DNA from: Flavobacterium sp. SLB02
GTDB taxonomy: Bacteria > Bacteroidota > Bacteroidia > Flavobacteriales > Flavobacteriaceae
Assembly (NCBI RefSeq): GCF_009664855.1
Contig: NZ_CP045928.1
Coordinates: 1,753,258 to 1,817,257 of the forward strand
Direction of reading: 5' to 3'
Length of the DNA stretch: 64,000 nt
This document shows, one piece after another, positions 1-7,932 of this stretch. The notes beneath the pieces are model-generated. The model saw only the letters and a list, made by a program, of their open reading frames with translations. It did no database searches and was not told the origin of the DNA. The position numbers and the translations under genes are program-made. The first letter of the stretch is position 1; the number at the start of each line of letters is the position of its first letter.

Positions 1-1980
1 CGTTTTGTTGATTTTAAGGTTTTTATAATCAAACTTCGTATAACTCAATCCAAAACCAAACGGAAACTGGGGTGTTTTTTCCACATCCATATAATGCGAC
101 CAAAATACATTTTTATCACTATCAATTGGTCTTCCCGTGCTGTATTTGTTGTAATAAATAGGCACTTGCCCAACGTTTCTAGGGAAAGATATTGGCAATT
201 TTCCACTTGGGTTGTAATCGCCGTATAAAACCTGAGCCACGGCATTTCCGGTTTGAGTTCCTAATTGCCAGGCTTCTACAATTGTTGGGATATTTTCTGC
301 AGCCCACGGAATACTCAACGGACGACCATTATTTAAAACCAAAACAATATTTGGATTCACCTTGTAAATTTCTTCTAATAATTCTTGTTGTAATCCTGGT
401 AAATTCAAGTCAGTTCTGCTTCTGGCTTCTCCGCTTTGAAAACCGTATTCACCTAAAACCATCACGACAACATCGGCATTTTTTGCGGCTTTTTTAGCAG
501 CCTCAAAACCACTCTTGTCTGTTGTATTGAAAACTGTTTCTGTCAGGAAAGTAGCTTTCTGCGAAAGCAAATCTGCCCCTTTTTCAAAAGTCAATTCATT
601 GTCCTTGTATTGCTGCATTCCCTCTAAAACAGAAACCGCAGTATTATCATCGGCAGCAATTCTCCAGCTTCCAAGCGGACTGTTTTTATCGTTTGCCAAA
701 GCGCCAATCAAAGCAATTTTTTGCCCGGATTTCTTTAACGGAAGCAAATTCTTATCGTTCTTCAATAATACAATCGACTTTTTAGCCATATCCAGAACGC
801 CGTCATTATTGGCTTTACTTCCCACAACTTCTTTTTCACGTTTTTCGTCGCAATATCTGTATGGATCGTCAAACAAACCCAGTTCAAATTTCACACGTAG
901 AATTCTGCGAACAGCATCATCAACCAAAGCCTCTTTTACCTTTCCTTCTTTTACTAAACCAACTAATTTTGCGACATACAAATACGATTCCATATCCATA
1001 TCAGAACCTGCAATGACTGCTTTTGCAGTTGCATCAGCTTCGTCTTTTGCATATCCGTGTGCAATCATTTCGCGAATCGAAGCGTAATCCGAAATCACAA
1101 AACCATCAAACTTCCATTTTCCTTTTAGGATATCTCTTTGCAGGAAAATGTTTCCAGTTGCAGGAACTCCGTTTAATGTATTAAATGAATTCATAAACGT
1201 ACGAACTCCCGCCTGAATAGTCGCTTCAAAAGGCGGCAAAACCGAGTTGTATAATTTAGAATTACTGATGTCTACCATATTATATTCTAATCCTGCTTCG
1301 ACAAAACCGTATGCTGCAAAGTGCTTGGCGCAAGCGGCAATTGTATTTACCTTAGCCAAATCTGCCATAGTTTCTCCCTGAAACCCCTTTATTCTTGCGT
1401 AACCTATTTTACTTCCTAAATAAGGATCTTCACCAGCACCTTCCATCACGCGTCCCCATCGTGCATCATTTGTAATATCGACATTAGGTGCAAAAGTCCA
1501 GTTAATACCAGAGGCCGAAGCTTCATCTGCCGCAATTGCCGCCGATTTTTTAATGGCTTCCAAATCCCAGCTTGCCGCTTCTGCTAGCGGAATTGGGCTT
1601 AACGTTTTATATCCATGAATTACATCAAAACCTATAATTAGCGGAATTCCCAAACGGGTTTCTTCAACCGCAATTTTCTGCACGGCGCGAACTTCTTTAA
1701 CACCTCGAACAGTAAGCATTGATCCAACAAGGCCTTTTCGTAAATGTTCGTATTTTAATTCAGCGCTTCCGCCTTTTGGAGCCGGTCCGGTCACATCCCA
1801 AAAACCATTGTATTGATTCATTTGTCCTACCTTTTCTTCTAATGTCATTTCTTTCATCAAAAGCGAAATTCGGTCTTCAATGGGTTTTTTAGCATCCATA
1901 TGTTTTTTTGTTTGAGCATATCCGTTTGCCAGAACAACTAGCATTAAAAAGGCATATTTTTTAATTTGTTTTTTCATCAT
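1..1980 (-). CDS. GH3 beta-glucosidase, BglX-like (3' end beyond window)
   Basis: An open frame runs unbroken from an ATG at 1980 to the window edge (660 codons seen, stop not included). The N-terminus MMKKQIKKYAFLML...GYAQ reads as a signal peptide, so the enzyme is exported, probably to the periplasm. GH3 family marks are clear: DARWGRVMEGAGEDPYLG, then KHFAAYG, then the nucleophile region FVISDYASI (Asp), and near the edge FGFGLSYTKF, which opens the C-terminal fibronectin-III-like domain. The order matches E. coli BglX-type beta-glucosidases, which release terminal glucose or xylose from oligosaccharides. About 80-100 residues are probably missing. It lacks the CAACCGATTG operator found at other genes here. 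The substrate (glucoside versus xyloside) cannot be read from sequence. Confidence 0.9.
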   Translation of the reverse strand, partial: MMKKQIKKYAFLMLVVLANGYAQTKKHMDAKKPIEDRISLLMKEMTLEEKVGQMNQYNGFWDVTGPAPKGGSAELKYEHLRKGLVGSMLTVRGVKEVRAVQKIAVEETRLGIPLIIGFDVIHGYKTLSPIPLAEAASWDLEAIKKSAAIAADEASASGINWTFAPNVDITNDARWGRVMEGAGEDPYLGSKIGYARIKGFQGETMADLAKVNTIAACAKHFAAYGFVEAGLEYNMVDISNSKLYNSVLPPFEATIQAGVRTFMNSFNTLNGVPATGNIFLQRDILKGKWKFDGFVISDYASIREMIAHGYAKDEADATAKAVIAGSDMDMESYLYVAKLVGLVKEGKVKEALVDDAVRRILRVKFELGLFDDPYRYCDEKREKEVVGSKANNDGVLDMAKKSIVLLKNDKNLLPLKKSGQKIALIGALANDKNSPLGSWRIAADDNTAVSVLEGMQQYKDNELTFEKGADLLSQKATFLTETVFNTTDKSGFEAAKKAAKNADVVVMVLGEYGFQSGEARSRTDLNLPGLQQELLEEIYKVNPNIVLVLNNGRPLSIPWAAENIPTIVEAWQLGTQTGNAVAQVLYGDYNPSGKLPISFPRNVGQVPIYYNKYSTGRPIDSDKNVFWSHYMDVEKTPQFPFGFGLSYTKFDYKNLKINKT

Positions 1981-2625
1981 GTGGTTTTAGGTTTTATAAT
2001 AGAGGTTTTTGAAACATGTAGAGAGATATTATCTTTTTTTTGCGACTTATTTTTTGATATTATAATTTTTTATATCTAATAATGTATAATCAGTAAAATT
2101 TTAAGATTGTAAATTTAGTTTTACTGAAATAGTTAGACTACTATATTTGAAGCATTATATAATACAAATGATGTATTTGCCCATTTTTGCCATTATGTTG
2201 AGGTGTTTTATGTCAGGATTTAAGTAATGTTTGATACCTGAATTGAAAAGTGAGTAAAACAGAAAAGAAGAAATCTCTTGTATTGAATAGCTCTGTATGT
2301 TTTTTGAATCTGGAATTTAAAATCTAAAATTTATCCATAAAAAAAAGTCATAATTTTCATTAGGACTTTTTAGTGGGAAGTAATATCCCGAACCATGTTT
2401 TATAAAGTTTCACTATGAGTAGCTTCATAAAATAGAATAAAAACGCAATAAGAAAGCTCCTTGAAATTTAGACTAAGGTTAGGGTAAATGTGAAAATCAC
2501 AAAAGTATTATTTAATACTATTTTGCCTTGACGATAAATTTTTTCAGGCAATTTAGATATAAACATAAAGCCTTAGGTAATTATATACCTAAGGCTTTAT
2601 GTTTTGAATTTAGATATGAAAAGAT
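1981..2625. other. Intergenic region, 645 bp
   Basis: This AT-rich gap lies between the GH3 start and the 3' end of the next minus-strand gene. No convincing gene is seen. It holds one strong hairpin at 2561-2604 (listed separately) and a weak one (AAAAAGTC at 2342-2349 with GACTTTTT at 2364-2371, 14-base loop). No CAACCGATTG site and no clear minus-strand TAnnTTTG promoter were found. Confidence 0.6.
2561..2604 (-). terminator. Perfect 19-bp hairpin, terminator of the small gene at 2626
   Basis: The left arm is AAACATAAAGCCTTAGGTA (2561-2579), the loop 6 bases, and the right arm its exact complement (2586-2604). It sits 22 bp beyond the stop of the minus-strand gene, and on that strand the tail is T-rich. 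The stem is flanked by two copies of ATTTAGATAT (2551-2560 and 2608-2617). Confidence 0.7.
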
Positions 2626-3003
2626 CTAGTTGAAATATTCTGTAATGTATGCAGTTAGATTTTCATCACTCATTTTAATAGAGGTGCTTTCGCTTGATAC
2701 TGCATTTTTATACTGTGGAGATTCAGCCAAAAAATTAATAAATTGTTCTTGACTTTGTCCCGTTCCTGTAATATGAATTTGATCAATGTTAGGCATTTTG
2801 CTTGCAATCTCCTTGAAAAATTTTTGCGTTAAGCTAATTTCCTGATTATTTGAATTTTTTTCATTTGAATTATTATCCGCTCCTGCATTTTTTACATGTC
2901 CCAGTACGATAAAATCTCCATTATCAACACTTTCTTTTCCTACGATTGTTGCGTTGTGTGAATCCATCCAAACTCCAAACGACTTCTTGTTTTTATCTGA
3001 CAT
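2626..3003 (-). CDS. Small protein with eRF1 domain 3-like fold (baeRF / 'translational machinery' type)
   Basis: 125 aa with no signal peptide, so cytoplasmic. The start GVWMDSHNATIVG and the later HITGTGQSQEQFINFL...SIKMSDENLTAYITEYF match the pattern I recall for small bacterial proteins related to domain 3 of peptide release factor eRF1, often labelled translational machinery or host attachment protein. The central segment (about residues 38-56) is Asn/Glu/Ser-rich and probably a flexible linker. No catalytic residues can be named and the function is unknown. It is a single-gene unit ending in a strong hairpin, with the TetR gene upstream on the same strand. Confidence 0.6.
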   Translation of the reverse strand: MSDKNKKSFGVWMDSHNATIVGKESVDNGDFIVLGHVKNAGADNNSNEKNSNNQEISLTQKFFKEIASKMPNIDQIHITGTGQSQEQFINFLAESPQYKNAVSSESTSIKMSDENLTAYITEYFN

Positions 3004-3073
3004 AATTTTTTTATTTTATTAAAGATAACCTTCTGAAAATCATTAATATGAAAATTGGGTAAAGATTGTGATT

Positions 3074-3649
3074 TTAAAGACCTTTACTTTTAAAATTATC
3101 TATAGATCCATTAATGTTCTGGATTAAATAAGAAATAATTTCCGCAATGGATTCGGCAGATTCTTTAAAGCCGCCAAGAACCCAATCTTTCATTAGTGCG
3201 ATGGTGCCTTGTTCTGCAAATAAATATACTTTGTTAAGTAAATAGTGCTGCATAGTTGCATCGCTATTGTTCTGTAAAGTTGTGTCAGTGTTTCTAAAGG
3301 ATGACAACACTTTTGAAAGCAGACTGCTGGAATCAGTTTCAGAAAAAATAATTACACTCATTTTTTTATCGCGTTCCAGAGTCCTGCAGGAAGCCAGAAT
3401 AATACCGTCTACATTGTCAATATCTTTAGTAGAATCCATCAAGGCATTATAGATTTCATCCTCGATTTCCCGTATTATTTCATACGGCGTATTATAATGC
3501 TTATAGAAAGTATTTCTGTTAACGTCCGCAGCCTTGCACAATTCGGTTATTGAAATTTGATTGAGCGATTTGTTTTTAAGCAAGTCCAAGATTGATTCAC
3601 GCAAAACCATTTTGGTATAGCGTACGCGCCTGTCATTAGCTGCTTTCAT
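3074..3649 (-). CDS. TetR/AcrR family transcriptional regulator
   Basis: 191 aa from the ATG at 3649. The frame stays open to 3787, but the upstream part is Cys/Gln-rich and unlike any regulator, whereas MKAANDRRVRYTKMVLRESILDLL is a normal TetR beginning. The helix-turn-helix lies at about residues 12-55 (QISITELCKAADVNRNTFYKHY). The C-terminal part is all-helical with no recognisable ligand motif. It may control itself or the divergent DUF2147/GMC genes starting at 3940. This is inferred from position only. Confidence 0.85.
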   Translation of the reverse strand: MKAANDRRVRYTKMVLRESILDLLKNKSLNQISITELCKAADVNRNTFYKHYNTPYEIIREIEDEIYNALMDSTKDIDNVDGIILASCRTLERDKKMSVIIFSETDSSSLLSKVLSSFRNTDTTLQNNSDATMQHYLLNKVYLFAEQGTIALMKDWVLGGFKESAESIAEIISYLIQNINGSIDNFKSKGL

Positions 3650-3939
3650 AGATAGTTTTTTTTTGAATGTTATACTTATCGAACAATTTGCGGTCAGTTT
3701 GCCTATTAACGGGCAATCCGGGGAAAATTGAAAATTTAATTTTTGATTCTGGCTCTGAATTTGCAACCTGTAACAAAAGTAACGCATTGTATATTTCTAA
3801 GCAAACTGTTCAAATTTTACTATTTAAAAAATTAGAAACTTAAATTATTTGGTTTCTATTTTTTAATAAAGCCTGATTTGAGTTTGCTGTTTCCTAACAA
3901 TGGTTACAAATTCAACTTTAACCTTTTAGCTATTTTATT

Positions 3940-4344
3940 ATGAAAACAAAAAAGAGATTATTTATTAGATTCTGCTTTACCGCCGTATTGGTTATAGCAG
4001 GTAGTTTTTATGCCCATTCGCAAGATCTTACAGGTATTTGGCTTACCAAGGATGGTATTAGCAAAATCCAGATTTACAAGGCAAAAGATCAATTGTATTA
4101 CGGAAAATTAATATGGACAAAAGACCAGAGCGAGAAAGCAAAAAAATTTCATGGTGAACTAATCCTGACAGGGCTTAAGAAGGAAGGCGCTATAGAGTAC
4201 CAGGGAGAAGCGCATGATCCGGAGCAAGATAAAACGTATAGCTGCACCATCAAAATCAAAGATGCAAACAAACTTGACCTGCGAGGTTACATTGGCATCT
4301 CAATTATTGGCAGAACAGAACGATGGATACGAGTTTCCAAATAA
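3940..4344 (+). CDS. DUF2147 family exported protein
   Basis: 134 aa. The N-terminal signal peptide is KRLFIRFCFTAVLVIAGSFYAHSQ, cleaved near residue 28. The mature part has DLTGIWLTKDGISKIQIYKAKDQLYYGKLIW and a GYIGISIIGRTERWIRV end, the standard layout of DUF2147 proteins: a small lipocalin-like beta-barrel of unknown function in Gram-negative envelopes. The length fits the family. The GMC oxidoreductase starts about 100 bp downstream on the same strand, so co-transcription is possible. Confidence 0.8.
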   Translation: MKTKKRLFIRFCFTAVLVIAGSFYAHSQDLTGIWLTKDGISKIQIYKAKDQLYYGKLIWTKDQSEKAKKFHGELILTGLKKEGAIEYQGEAHDPEQDKTYSCTIKIKDANKLDLRGYIGISIIGRTERWIRVSK

Positions 4345-4447
4345 ATTCCTGACCATTGTCAGATGTTTTAGGTCTGTCAATATCTACGGTAATTCGGTAA
4401 AGGCATCTCAATTAAATTTTTCTAATACTATTTAAGCAAACAAACTC

Positions 4448-6025
4448 ATGTATAGAACCAAAAAGACCCTTGTTGGTCTATTAACTTGGGGTAGATCATA
4501 TTTTTCAAAATCGAAATTTTTATATCCGGGAGCGCAACCGCTCAAAAAGCAGATAGAAAGCAACAGACCTGTTATCATAATTGGTTCGGGATATGGAGCT
4601 GCTGTTGCGGCCTTACGCCTTTGTGAGGCTGGGAAAAAAGTATTAATTCTGGAAATGGGGATCAATTGGAAAGAATCAGGGATTCCATACTCGGGTTTAT
4701 TAAAACCAGCTCGAAGTGCCGCCTGGCTGAAAAAAAGAACTATTGCTCCGTTTATGAATATTTTTCCATTAAAACCTTTTACCGGAGCTTTAGACAAGTT
4801 GAATTTTAAACATATAGATGTTTGGGTTGGCAGAGGTGTTGGAGGCGGTTCGATAGTAAATGGCGGAATGGCAGTGATTCCTAAAGAGAATTATTTTAAA
4901 GAAGTTTTTCCGCACCTTGATGCCGAAAAATTTTACAGCTTTTATTTCCCCCTGGTCAGCAAAGAGTTAAAAGTAAATGTTATTGATGAGCAATTTATAA
5001 AAGATTGTCCTTACTATAAATTTACCCGTGTTGGAGAAACTGAAGCGCATAAAGCCGGTTTTAAGACCGTGCGTGTACCCAATGTATATGACTTTAAATA
5101 CATGGAAAGGGAATATAAAAATGAAGTACCGCGATCTGCCTTAAATACCGAAGTAATTTACGGTAACAATCATGGTAAAAACAGCCTTGATAAAACCTAT
5201 CTTCAAAAAGCATTGGCTACAGGCAACCTCGAAATTCTCGACCTTCATTGTGTTGATACAATAACAAGGAATGAAGACAAAAGCTACAGCCTGGATGTAA
5301 GACAAATTGATACCTCGGGAAAAACTCTTGCCAATAAAATTTTTAGCTGCCAGAAGTTATTGCTAGGTGCCGGTACTATGGGAACCTTAAAATTGCTGCT
5401 GAGCTCACAGGCTGCAAATAATTTTGCTCTTGATTGCACGGTAGGGAAAAATTGGGGAAACAATGGTAATATTATGACAGGCAGAAACTGGGTCAGGCCT
5501 CTATCGGGAGGAACGGGAGCGCTGCAATCAACCATTCCTGTGGGTGGGGTAGATAATTGGGATGATAGTGAACATTCATTTTTTACAGAAATTGCGCCTT
5601 TACCAATGGGGGTAGATGTAGCAACTGCATTATATCTACTTATCAATAGGGTGGATAAAAAGGGATCGGTAAGCTATGATAAAGCACAAAACCGCCTTGC
5701 ACTGGACTGGAATGAAAGCCACACATTAAAGATGAAAGCGAATGCAAACTATTTTGTGCGTAAAATGAACCGTGCCAATGGCGGTACAAGAAGCCACTTG
5801 CTGTTTAAAAATGGTTTTGGAGCCAATATTTGCTATCACCCTCTGGGAGGTTGTGTATTAGGTGAATCTACCAATTTGTATGGTAAGCTTAAAGAGCACG
5901 ACAATCTTTATGTAATTGACGGATCATTAATTCCGGGTACCATTGGTGTTAACCCTTTTATGACTATTACTGCTATCGCTGAGTATTGTATTGAAAATCT
6001 TATTGAACAGGGAGAGTTTGGGTAG
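4448..6025 (+). CDS. GMC-type FAD-dependent oxidoreductase (cholesterol oxidase-like)
   Basis: 525 aa. An FAD-binding Rossmann motif, IIIGSGYGAAVAALRL (about residues 38-53), is followed by the acidic strand end LILEMG. The GRGVGGGSIVNGGM segment (about 128-141) is the flavin loop seen in cholesterol oxidase-type GMC enzymes. The C-terminus has YHPLGGC and a DNLYVIDGSLIPGTIGVNP signature carrying the usual active-site His and Asn. No signal peptide is evident, though residues 1-35 are basic and may form a membrane-facing helix. Such enzymes oxidise an alcohol, often a sterol-like or hydrophobic one. The substrate is unknown. Confidence 0.85.
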   Translation: MYRTKKTLVGLLTWGRSYFSKSKFLYPGAQPLKKQIESNRPVIIIGSGYGAAVAALRLCEAGKKVLILEMGINWKESGIPYSGLLKPARSAAWLKKRTIAPFMNIFPLKPFTGALDKLNFKHIDVWVGRGVGGGSIVNGGMAVIPKENYFKEVFPHLDAEKFYSFYFPLVSKELKVNVIDEQFIKDCPYYKFTRVGETEAHKAGFKTVRVPNVYDFKYMEREYKNEVPRSALNTEVIYGNNHGKNSLDKTYLQKALATGNLEILDLHCVDTITRNEDKSYSLDVRQIDTSGKTLANKIFSCQKLLLGAGTMGTLKLLLSSQAANNFALDCTVGKNWGNNGNIMTGRNWVRPLSGGTGALQSTIPVGGVDNWDDSEHSFFTEIAPLPMGVDVATALYLLINRVDKKGSVSYDKAQNRLALDWNESHTLKMKANANYFVRKMNRANGGTRSHLLFKNGFGANICYHPLGGCVLGESTNLYGKLKEHDNLYVIDGSLIPGTIGVNPFMTITAIAEYCIENLIEQGEFG

Positions 6026-6109
6026 CCTTTAAGTTTACAGCATTGAGCTTATTTGCTGTAATTTAGATTGCTTCGCATATATGTAATAATTACGTTGTCA
6101 CGAATTTTA

Positions 6110-6523
6110 CTATTGTAATTTAACACACATCCAGGTTGCCTTAATGATCTCTTTATCTCCTACGTAAGCAATTCCGGACTGCTTAATTATTTTTTCGCTT
6201 AGACGAATATTTTGTATTACAAATTTAATATTATCGGTAAACTTTGCAGTTGCAAAAAATTCAGCATTTTCAATACTAACAAGACCAAAAATTCCATCTG
6301 TTATTCCTAAAAGTTTAACTCCTGCACCTCCACATTGAGCCATTGATTCTATCAAAATTGTTCCAGGAATATAATCTGATTTAGGAACACTTCCTTTTAG
6401 CCAAACATCTCTTTGATCAAATGTCTTAATACCAATAATTGTTTCAGTTGAAAATGATGTTATTTTATCGACAAATAAAAAAGGATTTCTATGTGGAATT
6501 AAATTTTCAATTTCTTTTAACAT
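6110..6523 (-). CDS. FabZ-like hotdog-fold protein lacking the usual catalytic His
   Basis: 137 aa, a complete single hotdog domain of FabZ length. LIPHRNPFLFVDKI at the N-terminus and YIPGTILIESMAQCGG in the middle match FabZ/FabA-type beta-hydroxyacyl-ACP dehydratases, including the catalytic-position Glu of IESMAQ. In FabZ the preceding motif is GHFPG with the catalytic His. Here the aligned stretch reads KGSVPKSDYIPG, so that His is absent. It may be a non-dehydratase hotdog, a thioesterase-like or a binding protein. It is 30 bp beyond the stop of no other gene and is followed on the minus strand by nothing for about 85 bp, so it seems to be a short unit with the SMP-30 gene upstream. Confidence 0.75.
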   Translation of the reverse strand: MLKEIENLIPHRNPFLFVDKITSFSTETIIGIKTFDQRDVWLKGSVPKSDYIPGTILIESMAQCGGAGVKLLGITDGIFGLVSIENAEFFATAKFTDNIKFVIQNIRLSEKIIKQSGIAYVGDKEIIKATWMCVKLQ

Positions 6524-6553
6524 GTTATTTTTTTTTTTTGCAATGTAATAATT

Positions 6554-7411
6554 TCATTTGTTTTTTTCGATGCTAAATTTCATGAGTTTATATCCAATTA
6601 CTGTTTTATTTAAAGTTGGAACTATCAATAAATTTTCGTTTACAATATACTCAATGTCGGCAGTAATGATTTGTTCTTTACCTAAATCAATAATGAGTTT
6701 TTTATTTCCTTGCCAATCGATATGAAACAGCTGCCCTTGCCAAGCCCCGGAAACGATATATCCGTTTGCACCATCACTAACAATACCATCTAAATTATCA
6801 ATACCATTAAAAAATTCACGAGATTTTTTAGTGAGTTTGTTTATAGCAAAAGCAGTTTGATTTTTCATATTGAGCACTAAGACATCATCTTTTGTACACA
6901 ATAACCCGTTTGGCTTAGAGAGAAAATCAGATTCCAGCCATACTTTTATTTTTCCATTTGACATTTTGTAAATCTTATTATCAAAACAATCAGAAATGTA
7001 AATATCTCCGTTGGTATCGGATGTTATATCATTAAAAAATTTAGCAGAATCAACTTTATATATTTTTTCTATTTTAGCAGTGCTGGTATTGATCTGAACC
7101 ACTCTGTTGATGTCTGCAACATATAATTTGTTTTTATATAACCCCATACCTTGTGGATTATCCAATCCATCAACCCATTTCAATAGCTCTATTTCTCCAT
7201 TTGTTTTAATTTTTGAAATAAATCCATTTCCATCTTTGGCCAGGTATTCACCGTTTATATTTGAGATATAAATAATTTTCCTCGAAGGATCATAAAGTGC
7301 CGACTCTGGTTTGAGAAACAGGGAATCTGACTCCCACACTTTTGTAATTTTTTGGCTAAAGACAATCACAGGAATTAATCCAATAAATAACATGAAACTT
7401 ATCTTTTTCAT
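6554..7411 (-). CDS. SMP-30/gluconolactonase-like six-bladed beta-propeller, exported
   Basis: 285 aa with signal peptide MKKISFMLFIGLIPVIVFSQ. Repeats typical of SMP-30/NHL propellers follow: WVDGLDNPQGMGLYKNKLYVAD, FNDITSDTNGDIYISDCFDNKIY, KPNGLLCTKDDVLVL and IDNLDGIVSDGANGYIVSG. The PESALYD near the N-terminus and the later Asn and Asp residues are at places where this fold binds a divalent metal. Members hydrolyse sugar lactones or act as periplasmic binding proteins. Which applies here is not readable from sequence. The FabZ-like gene follows 30 bp downstream, suggesting co-transcription. Confidence 0.75.
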   Translation of the reverse strand: MKKISFMLFIGLIPVIVFSQKITKVWESDSLFLKPESALYDPSRKIIYISNINGEYLAKDGNGFISKIKTNGEIELLKWVDGLDNPQGMGLYKNKLYVADINRVVQINTSTAKIEKIYKVDSAKFFNDITSDTNGDIYISDCFDNKIYKMSNGKIKVWLESDFLSKPNGLLCTKDDVLVLNMKNQTAFAINKLTKKSREFFNGIDNLDGIVSDGANGYIVSGAWQGQLFHIDWQGNKKLIIDLGKEQIITADIEYIVNENLLIVPTLNKTVIGYKLMKFSIEKNK

Positions 7412-7464
7412 TGTTCAATATTTAAATGTTTGTCCTAATATTTTGTGTTACCTTTTATTGGAAA

Positions 7465-7839
7465 TTAAGGTTGAATATTCAACTTTGGCATTTTACAATA
7501 GTCTGTCAATCCCAATTTATTTCCAAACGGGTCTGTGAACTCAACACAAAGGCCCGTCATAATCTCGAAGGGTTCACTTAAAAAAATAACTGCTTTTTGT
7601 TTTAGGTCTTGGTAAGCTTCCTGAACATTATCGACTGTGAACCAAATTGCAGGTTTTGCATTTTCAATGGTGCTCACAATAATTGCAGGTTCATTACTGC
7701 CAACTTTAAAAGCAGTCATACCTTTATCTGTAAAGTCAAACTTTATTCCAAGCCCAAGCTTGTTTTTATAGAACTCTTTGGCCGTGTCAAGATTCTCGAC
7801 AGGCAGAAAGAAATTGTCGTAGTTGTTAATGATGCTCAT
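7465..7839 (-). CDS. VOC (glyoxalase/bleomycin resistance) superfamily protein
   Basis: 124 aa, cytoplasmic. It shows the paired beta-alpha-beta-beta-beta layout: NFFLPVENLDTAKEFYKNKLGL at the N-terminus, then PAIWFTVDNVQEAYQDL opening the second module, and CVEFTDPFGNKLGL ending with the usual metal-ligand Glu and PxGN turn. Function within the superfamily (isomerase, dioxygenase, antibiotic-binding) cannot be assigned. It is 53 bp upstream of the SMP-30 gene on the same strand. Confidence 0.8.
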   Translation of the reverse strand: MSIINNYDNFFLPVENLDTAKEFYKNKLGLGIKFDFTDKGMTAFKVGSNEPAIIVSTIENAKPAIWFTVDNVQEAYQDLKQKAVIFLSEPFEIMTGLCVEFTDPFGNKLGLTDYCKMPKLNIQP

Positions 7840-7932
7840 AATTTTTCTGATTTTATTTGAAAAAGATTTATCCCGGTTTTATTTTTAGTAATTTACTCAT
7901 TTACTTTGTGTTTTTAATTCAGGTTAGCATTA

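Noticed and set aside
192..1087. Plus-strand open frames of about 100 and 190 codons
   Set aside because: They lie antisense to the GH3 reading frame, which has clear family motifs throughout.
2342..2371. Weak hairpin AAAAAGTC/GACTTTTT
   Set aside because: Large 14-base loop, AT-rich stem, and no gene ends nearby on the plus strand.
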